NCBI GenBank assembly: GCA_029934845.1
Contig: JAOZLN010000048.1
Span: 1-11,527 of the forward strand
Origin: Candidatus Sabulitectum sp.
GTDB taxonomy: Bacteria > Fermentibacterota > Fermentibacteria > Fermentibacterales > JCC-6
Length of the DNA: 11,527 nucleotides
Reading direction: 5' to 3'
Made by a program: the position numbers and the translations under genes. This document shows, piece after piece, positions 6,281 to 11,527 of the stretch (its first letter is position 1; every line of letters starts with the position of its first letter). The notes beneath the pieces are model-generated. The model saw only the letters and a program-made list of their open reading frames with translations, made no database searches and was not told the DNA's origin.

Positions 6281-7410
6281 AAAAGTCAGTCTGGATCGCA
6301 ATCGTCGTCGTGATCGCTGTGATGCTGATCGTCGTCCGCGTCAAGAGGGTGAAGGAAAAGGAAGATGCCCCGTTGATTCCGGATGTCGCAGTGGCCGTCG
6401 AGACCGCCACGGTCGGCAGCGGCGAGGTCGTTGCGACACGCCATGTTCTCGGCAAGGTCTTTGGCGCCAATGAAGCAACCGTTGCCCCTCGGGTCATGGC
6501 GCAGGTGATGAGCATCAAGGTCCGCGAAGGCGACCTGGTGAAGCAGGGTGACCTCGTGGCCGAATTGGACAGCCGCGAACTTTCAGACGGGGTCTCCCAG
6601 GCCGAGGCCGGAGTTTTGGCTGCCCAGAGTGGCCTGACGGCAGCCTCCACCGCCGAGACCGCCCAATCCGAAGCGACCGCAAGGTCCCAGCGGCTCCATG
6701 AAGCCAGGGCTATTTCCGACGGGCAGTGGGAACGCTCCCAGGCCGCCGCCGCTGCCGCAGTGGCTCATCTCGAAGCTGCACGGGCGCAGGTCGAAATTGC
6801 GGAAAAACGCCTCAATCAGGCCCAGATCCGCATGACCTACTGCCACCTTACGGCGCCGGTCACCGGGGTTGTGGCGCGGCGAATGGCTGATCCCGGCGAC
6901 CTTGGCGTGCCCGGGAAACCACTGCTTGAGATCGTTCGCCAATCCAGTGTTCGGGTTCGTGCGGAGGTTCCCTCGGAGGACCTGGCGTCGCTGGTGATCG
7001 GACAGAAGGTCAGTCTTTTGCTGGGTGAGTCCAAGATCGAAACCACCATCTCCAGAGTCTTTCCTGCGATGGGCAAGAGCCACCTCGCTGCATTCGAGGT
7101 CGACCTGCCGTCCCCGCCCCCGGGTATCGTATCCGGCGCCACGGTTGGCGTCGATGTCCACCTGAATTCGGCTGAGGGGCTGCGCGTGCCGGCTGACGCC
7201 CTGCTTGAGGGTGAAAACGGCTCATGGGTCTTTGTGGTCGAGGGTGGGACAGTGCATCCGGTTCGAGTCGAGGTGCTCGGTCGGTCGTTGACGAAGGCCG
7301 TCATCAGCGGTGACATCTCTGAAGGCGATTCGGTCGTCGTTGCCCGCCCCTCGCGGCTGATGACCCTGACCGACGGCGTCAAGGTCCGCACGATGGCTGC
7401 GGTCGACTGA
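6277..7410 (+). CDS. RND periplasmic adaptor (HlyD/MFP family)
   Basis: A 377-residue membrane-fusion protein. An N-terminal hydrophobic anchor spans residues 5-20, with no lipobox cysteine. The first lipoyl half follows (GKVFGANEATVAPRVMAQVM, then VREGDLVKQGDLVAELD, residues 59-98). An alanine-rich helical hairpin covers about 103-187, and the second lipoyl half is LTAPVTGVVARRMADPGDLG (residues 191-210). Beta-barrel and membrane-proximal domains complete it (VRVRAEVPSEDLASLVIGQK, then LRVPADALL). It bridges the inner-membrane pump and the TolC-like channel in the periplasm. The ATG overlaps the stop of the channel gene, and the pump gene follows after 13 bases. I see no metal-binding histidine or methionine motif of CusB type. 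Confidence 0.92.
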   Translation: MKKSVWIAIVVVIAVMLIVVRVKRVKEKEDAPLIPDVAVAVETATVGSGEVVATRHVLGKVFGANEATVAPRVMAQVMSIKVREGDLVKQGDLVAELDSRELSDGVSQAEAGVLAAQSGLTAASTAETAQSEATARSQRLHEARAISDGQWERSQAAAAAAVAHLEAARAQVEIAEKRLNQAQIRMTYCHLTAPVTGVVARRMADPGDLGVPGKPLLEIVRQSSVRVRAEVPSEDLASLVIGQKVSLLLGESKIETTISRVFPAMGKSHLAAFEVDLPSPPPGIVSGATVGVDVHLNSAEGLRVPADALLEGENGSWVFVVEGGTVHPVRVEVLGRSLTKAVISGDISEGDSVVVARPSRLMTLTDGVKVRTMAAVD

Positions 7411-7423
7411 TCGGGAGGATGCC

Positions 7424-10400
7424 ATGAATATCGTTGACTCTTACCTCAAAAAGCCGCATCTCCTGACCTCGCTGGTCCTGTTGGCCGCGGTCATCGGTTT
7501 TGTCGGCTACCGACAGATGCCGGTCAATCTCTTTCCCGATTCTGAGCGACCGCAGATTGCCGTCGTCACCGTCTATCCGGGCGCCTCCTCTCACGATGTC
7601 GAAGCCGACGTGTCCCGGACCATCGAAAAAGAACTGAACACGATCGAACAGGTTCGCCGGGTCACCTCGGTCAGCAAGGATGAGGTCTCGGCGGTGATGG
7701 TCGAGTTCGAGTACGCCAAGGGACTCGATTCGGCAGCTACCGACGTTGCAAACGGCCTGCAGAAGATCAAGGCCCAACTGCCGTCGGCGACCAGACCGCC
7801 GATGATTTTCAAGGTTTCTTCGGCGACCCAGGCGGTCATGACCCTGGCCCTGAGACCCAAGGAAGGGTCGCCGCTCGACCTGTCCATGGTCAGGCAGATT
7901 GCCGACAACCAGATCAAGGAACGCCTGCTGCAGCTGCCAGAAGTCTCGAATGTTGAGGTCTTCGGCGCTCACCAGCCGGTCATTCGGGTCGAACTGGACC
8001 GCGACAAGCTCGAACGCTATGGACTGACGCCCATCGGAGTCCGCCAACGTCTGATGGCGTTCAATGCCAACCAGCCGGTCGGTCTTCTGATTACCTCGGA
8101 TTCCCAGTTCCTCCTCAAAAGAACGGGCGAGTTTGAGCGGGTCGCGGAGGTCGGAACGATCACGGTCGCACATGGGCCGGAGGGTGATGTCCACCTCGCC
8201 GATGTGGCCAACATTCATCGGGGTGTACTCGAAGCACAGAGTGCCTACCACGGCGACTCAAAACCGGCGATTGCGGTCAATATCCAGAGATCCAACGCCG
8301 GCAATGCCCTCCACACAATCGCCGACATGAGCACGGTTCTGCCCGAGTTGGCGAGGACCTATCCCAGCCTCGAAATTACTATTCCCGACAGCCAGGGGAC
8401 GCTGATCGAGCTGTCGGTGGGCAATATGCTCGACGCCCTGCGCGACGCGGTAATCATGACGGTCCTGGTGATCTTCCTCTTTCTCGCCGATTTCCGGGGC
8501 ATGGTTTTGGCGGCGATTTCAATTCCGTTCACCTATCTCTTGACCTTCGCCGTCATGTGGCTGATCGGCTACGAATTCAACATGGTGACCTTGACCGCCG
8601 TGATCATCGCGGTGGGCATGCTGCTCGACGACGCGATCGTGGTCCTCGAGAATATCGAACGGCACTACCACGAGAAGGGGACCGACGTTCACGACGCTGT
8701 GGTCGGTGGCACCGGAGAAGTCATGCTTGCAATTTTCTCCGGCACCTACGCGACGATTATGGTGCTGCTGCCCATCATCTACATCGGCGGCTTTGTGCAG
8801 ACCGTTCTCCGCCCCCTGTCGATCTCCCTGGTCATCGCCCTGATCGCCTCCTACATCGTGTCGGTGACGGTCATTCCCCTACTGGCGCCCTCCCTGCTCA
8901 GGCGCAGCGACGGCGGCGGCCGCAACGCGTTCGAACGCCTGGTCTACCGTTTTAACGAGCTGGTGGTCGATCCCATCAGGGACTTCTACGTGCACCTGAC
9001 CGAAATCGCCCTGCGCCACCGTGCGCTCTTCTTGATCGGCGCGTTGGCGCTGCTGATCGTCTCTGCACGCCAGATGCCTCTGGTAGGCCGCGATCTGATG
9101 CCGCCGATGGACACCGGCATCATCAAGGTCAACTTCGAGACCGACGCCAACACCTCGCTCGAAGGAACCGAAGGCGTCATGTCGCGGATGGAGGCGATGA
9201 TCCTCGAGCGTTCCGAGGTCACCTCGATCTCCTCGGTCATCGGTTCGGAACCTGCCGTCATCTCGTTCGGTGCCGGGCGCCTCGTGCAGCAGGGCACGAT
9301 CACGGTCCATTTGATCGACCGATTCAACCGGTCGACGTCAATCTGGGACATCGAGGACGACCTGCGAGAGCGGTTCCACGCCATTCCGGGGCTCAAGAGC
9401 GTCGATGTCTTCGACTTCGGCGCCACGGCACTTTCGACGATCCGGGCCTCGATCGACGTCATGATTTCCGGCCCGGACGTTGCCACTCTCGATCGTCTGG
9501 GAACCGAGGTTGAGCGCAGGTTGCGAGCACAACTGCGCGGTACGACCTCGATCACCCGCTCGTGGACAATGGATTCCGAAGAGATTACCTTCGTTGCCGA
9601 TCCCGAGAAACTCGCCCTCTACAAAATCTCGCCTGCTGCCGTCGTCGGCCAACTCGCCGGTGCCGTTCGCGGTATGCCGAGTTCGGTCTTTCGTGTTCCC
9701 AACCAGGACGGTCTCGCACTCTGGATCCAGCTGCCGAAGGAGCAGCGGCAACACCTGGCGGGGCTGGAAACCTATCCGGTCGTGACACCGATGGGCCAGG
9801 TCCCTCTGGCTCAACTGGGTACGCTCGACCGCAAACCGGTGGCATCGGTCATCACCCGACAGGGTTTGCAACGGACACTCGATATCCAGGCCTATCGGTC
9901 TCGTCGGCCGATCTCGCATCTTCAGGAGGACGTCGAGGCAGCCCTGACCGACCTCGAGGTTCCGCCGGGCTACCGGATCAGCCACGAGGGCGAAATCAAG
10001 CAGATGAATGAGAGCTTTGGCCGACTCGGTACGGCGCTGGGACTCGGCCTCATTCTGCTTTACTTCTCGTTGGTGCCCGCATTCAAATCGTGGATCCATC
10101 CTTTGACGATCATGTCGGCCATCCCCCTGGCCTTGATCGGAGCGTCGTGGAGCATGCTGATTGCCGGCAAGCACGGCTGCATGCCGTCGATGATGGGCAT
10201 GATCCTGCTCGCCGGAATCGTCGTCAAGAACTCGATTCTGCTGATCGACTTCATCGCCGCGGCCAAGGAACGAGGAGAATCGACCTACGACGCCCTGATC
10301 GGCTCGGTTCGGGTCCGGACACGACCGATCTTGATGACGGCCGTCGGCACCTCGGTGGGCATGATTCCCATCGCCATGGAATGGGCGATCGGGCTCGAAC

Positions 10401-10558
10401 GCCTGTCACCCCTGGCCATCGTCGCCATCGGTGGTCTGATGGTTTCGACCTTCTTGACCATGGTCTACGTGCCGATTCTCTACTCCCTCTTCGAAGACCT
10501 CCAGCTCTGGGCCACCGGTCTCGTGCGCCGCACCGGATCCCCGGTGGAAGAAAGCTGA
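7424..10558 (+). CDS. RND efflux transporter permease
   Basis: A 1044-residue inner-membrane pump of the AcrB/HAE-type RND superfamily, of normal length. It shows the duplicated layout: TM1 at about residues 12-28, a large periplasmic loop, a membrane bundle from about 336 to 490, a second periplasmic loop, and a C-terminal bundle from about 868 onward. Proton-relay residues are present: D402 and D403 in GMLLDDAIVVLENIERH, and K935 in GIVVKNSILLIDF, matching D407, D408 and K940 of AcrB. The first periplasmic part opens with MPVNLFPDSERPQIAV, typical of the family. GGGAGG lies five bases before the ATG. It is last in the tetR-channel-adaptor-pump operon. Hydrophobic compounds are the likely substrates; nothing visible marks a heavy-metal (CusA-type) pump. 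Confidence 0.95.
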   Translation: MNIVDSYLKKPHLLTSLVLLAAVIGFVGYRQMPVNLFPDSERPQIAVVTVYPGASSHDVEADVSRTIEKELNTIEQVRRVTSVSKDEVSAVMVEFEYAKGLDSAATDVANGLQKIKAQLPSATRPPMIFKVSSATQAVMTLALRPKEGSPLDLSMVRQIADNQIKERLLQLPEVSNVEVFGAHQPVIRVELDRDKLERYGLTPIGVRQRLMAFNANQPVGLLITSDSQFLLKRTGEFERVAEVGTITVAHGPEGDVHLADVANIHRGVLEAQSAYHGDSKPAIAVNIQRSNAGNALHTIADMSTVLPELARTYPSLEITIPDSQGTLIELSVGNMLDALRDAVIMTVLVIFLFLADFRGMVLAAISIPFTYLLTFAVMWLIGYEFNMVTLTAVIIAVGMLLDDAIVVLENIERHYHEKGTDVHDAVVGGTGEVMLAIFSGTYATIMVLLPIIYIGGFVQTVLRPLSISLVIALIASYIVSVTVIPLLAPSLLRRSDGGGRNAFERLVYRFNELVVDPIRDFYVHLTEIALRHRALFLIGALALLIVSARQMPLVGRDLMPPMDTGIIKVNFETDANTSLEGTEGVMSRMEAMILERSEVTSISSVIGSEPAVISFGAGRLVQQGTITVHLIDRFNRSTSIWDIEDDLRERFHAIPGLKSVDVFDFGATALSTIRASIDVMISGPDVATLDRLGTEVERRLRAQLRGTTSITRSWTMDSEEITFVADPEKLALYKISPAAVVGQLAGAVRGMPSSVFRVPNQDGLALWIQLPKEQRQHLAGLETYPVVTPMGQVPLAQLGTLDRKPVASVITRQGLQRTLDIQAYRSRRPISHLQEDVEAALTDLEVPPGYRISHEGEIKQMNESFGRLGTALGLGLILLYFSLVPAFKSWIHPLTIMSAIPLALIGASWSMLIAGKHGCMPSMMGMILLAGIVVKNSILLIDFIAAAKERGESTYDALIGSVRVRTRPILMTAVGTSVGMIPIAMEWAIGLERLSPLAIVAIGGLMVSTFLTMVYVPILYSLFEDLQLWATGLVRRTGSPVEES

Positions 10559-10567
10559 GCCTGAGCG

Positions 10568-10807
10568 ATGCACCCCTCCGTCATCATCCCCGCAGAGATC
10601 GGACGCCCCGGCTTTACCCGCCTCTTCGGGCTTTTGCATGAGCAGGTCGTCAAGGTCGACGGTCCCTTTGATGTCGATCTCCCCAAAGTTACCCCATGTT
10701 TCGCGACCGTACTGTGCTCTGTCTGCGGCGATACCGTGGCAGAAAACTACGCCCGGGTCGAAAACTCTCTGGCGGTGTGCGCCGATTGCTGTAATTACAC
10801 ACGGTGA
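10568..10807 (+). pseudogene. FmdE-type zinc-ribbon fragment
   Basis: A 79-codon frame begins nine bases after the pump stop. Its C-terminal half holds a zinc ribbon, LCSVCGDTVAENYARVENSL then VCADCC, with C50, C53, C71 and C74 (C75 adjacent). This matches the C-terminal ribbon of FmdE-family proteins (named after formylmethanofuran dehydrogenase subunit E), which are usually 150-200 residues or more. The preceding VVKVDGPFDVDLPKVTP also fits the linker before that ribbon. The N-terminal FmdE domain with its HGH and Cys motifs is absent and no convincing ribosome site precedes the ATG, so I read it as a 5'-truncated relic. A genuine small zinc-ribbon protein remains possible. Confidence 0.5.
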
Positions 10808-10924
10808 TCGAGGAGGGGCCGACCTTGCCCGGCACTTGGATCCCGAAGATCAGGATTGACTCGGGCCCATCGTCCGGCCTGTCCGGATCGGGCACGAAGG
10901 GCGCCAGCGTTTCCAGATTTCAGG
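10808..10924. other. Convergent intergenic stretch before trpB
   Basis: No gene is called. The efflux side and trpB converge here, and I found no clear bidirectional terminator. On the minus strand a frame from about 10922 down to 10800 reads protein-like text with G or C at most third positions, but it lacks a convincing start with a ribosome site and runs into the zinc-ribbon fragment on the other strand. Confidence 0.4.
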
Positions 10925-11527
10925 TTAGTTCTGGTCGTCCCCGAATCCGTATTTCTCCGTCACAAAATCGAGGTCCTTGTCACCACGGCCCGAGAGGTTG
11001 ACGAGAATCGACGAGAATTTGTGCTCCCGCGCCCAGCGCATCGCAAAGGCGATTGCGTGGGCGCTCTCGAGCGCAGGAATGATGCCCTCGGTGCGGCTCA
11101 AGGTGTAAAAAGCGTCAAGACAGTCCTCGTCGCTTGCGGTCTCATACTGGATCCTGCCCGTGTCCTTGAAGTAGGCATGTTCGGGACCGACCCCCGGATA
11201 GTCGAGCCCTGAAGCAATCGAATACACCGGCGCCGGATTGCCGTCGTCATCTTGAAGCAGGTAAGAGCGGAAACCGTGGATCACTCCAGGCATGCCATAG
11301 GTCATGGTCGCTGCGTGCTCGCCCGGCTTGGTCGAAATTCCCGAGGGTTCAACGCCGAAGATCTCGCATTCGTCATCGAGGAAGGCAGAAAACAGGCCGA
11401 TTGCGTTCGATCCCCCACCTACACAGGCGCACAGGGCATCCGGTAATTCGCCGGTCATCTCCTGGTACTGTTCACGCGCCTCGATACCGACGACGCGCTG
11501 GAAATCCCGTACCAGCATCGGGAAAGG
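10925..11527 (-). CDS. trpB: Tryptophan synthase beta subunit, 3' part
   Basis: The last 200 residues of TrpB, open to the window edge. The enzyme joins indole and serine to make tryptophan using pyridoxal phosphate (PLP), in complex with TrpA. Seen directly: FPMLVRDFQRVVGIEAREQY, the PLP phosphate-binding loop CVGGGSNAIGLFSAF, GVEPSGISTKPGEHAATM, ESAHAIAFAM, and the C-terminal LSGRGDKDLD with the serine that contacts the PLP ring nitrogen. The catalytic lysine lies in the missing N-terminal half. The family is about 400 residues, so half is outside. The coding frame runs past the ATG at 11518 without a stop, so that ATG is internal. No trpA follows downstream inside the window. Nothing suggests inactivation. 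Confidence 0.97.
   Translation of the reverse strand, partial: PFPMLVRDFQRVVGIEAREQYQEMTGELPDALCACVGGGSNAIGLFSAFLDDECEIFGVEPSGISTKPGEHAATMTYGMPGVIHGFRSYLLQDDDGNPAPVYSIASGLDYPGVGPEHAYFKDTGRIQYETASDEDCLDAFYTLSRTEGIIPALESAHAIAFAMRWAREHKFSSILVNLSGRGDKDLDFVTEKYGFGDDQN

Noticed and set aside
4865..6301. A 478-codon minus-strand frame opposite the TolC-like gene
   Set aside because: Long antisense frames are common in GC-rich genes. The plus strand has a signal peptide, family motifs and coupled starts, while this frame has none.
7379..8251. A 290-codon minus-strand frame opposite the start of the RND gene
   Set aside because: It has low-complexity, Arg/Asp-rich composition and overlaps conserved RND coding sequence completely.
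10618..10636. CCCG-CCTCTT-CGGG followed by CTTTT, as terminator of the efflux operon
   Set aside because: The stem has only four base pairs and four T, and it lies inside the zinc-ribbon frame. It is too weak to call.

Overview
The window is GC-rich, and its 1044-residue RND pump, periplasmic adaptor and TolC-type channel point to a Gram-negative (diderm) bacterium. The arsenic gene set (ArsF/ArsG-like proteins, an ArsP/DUF318-type permease, a small thioredoxin, an ACR3 relic) is a mix I associate with Desulfobacterota and other environmental diderms, but the sequence does not fix the taxon. I ran no searches; family names come from recognising motifs.

Region 1 (207-3284, minus strand) is a compact arsenic-type operon: arsR, ArsP/DUF318-type permease, small CPRC thioredoxin, ArsF-like exported CxxC protein, ArsG-like CcdA-fold membrane protein. 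A consensus-like promoter with a perfect inverted repeat around its -10 box lies just upstream of arsR. ArsF and ArsG family members are linked to reduction and export of aromatic (nitrophenyl/aminophenyl) arsenicals, and ArsP permeases to organoarsenical efflux, so the operon looks directed at organic arsenicals or uses the same redox parts for a related stress.

Region 2 (about 3363-4149, plus strand) is a graveyard of the inorganic-arsenic branch. An ACR3 arsenite exporter keeps its first ~105 and last ~50 residues but lacks the middle, joined in frame. Directly after it, an arsenate-reductase-like low-molecular-weight phosphatase keeps its N-terminal helices and C-terminal tail but lacks the catalytic CTHNSRRS core, again joined in frame. 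A 31-codon scrap upstream of acr3 may be the 3' end of a third lost gene.

Region 3 (4268-10558, plus strand) is a TetR-controlled tripartite efflux operon: tetR, TolC-like outer-membrane factor, HlyD-like adaptor, RND permease. The first three genes are joined by ATGA overlaps. A 20-bp perfect palindrome lies at the expected transcription start of tetR.

Region 4 (10559-11527) holds a fragment with an FmdE-type zinc ribbon, then the 3' part of trpB on the minus strand, cut by the window edge. Positions 1-206 hold no gene I can support.
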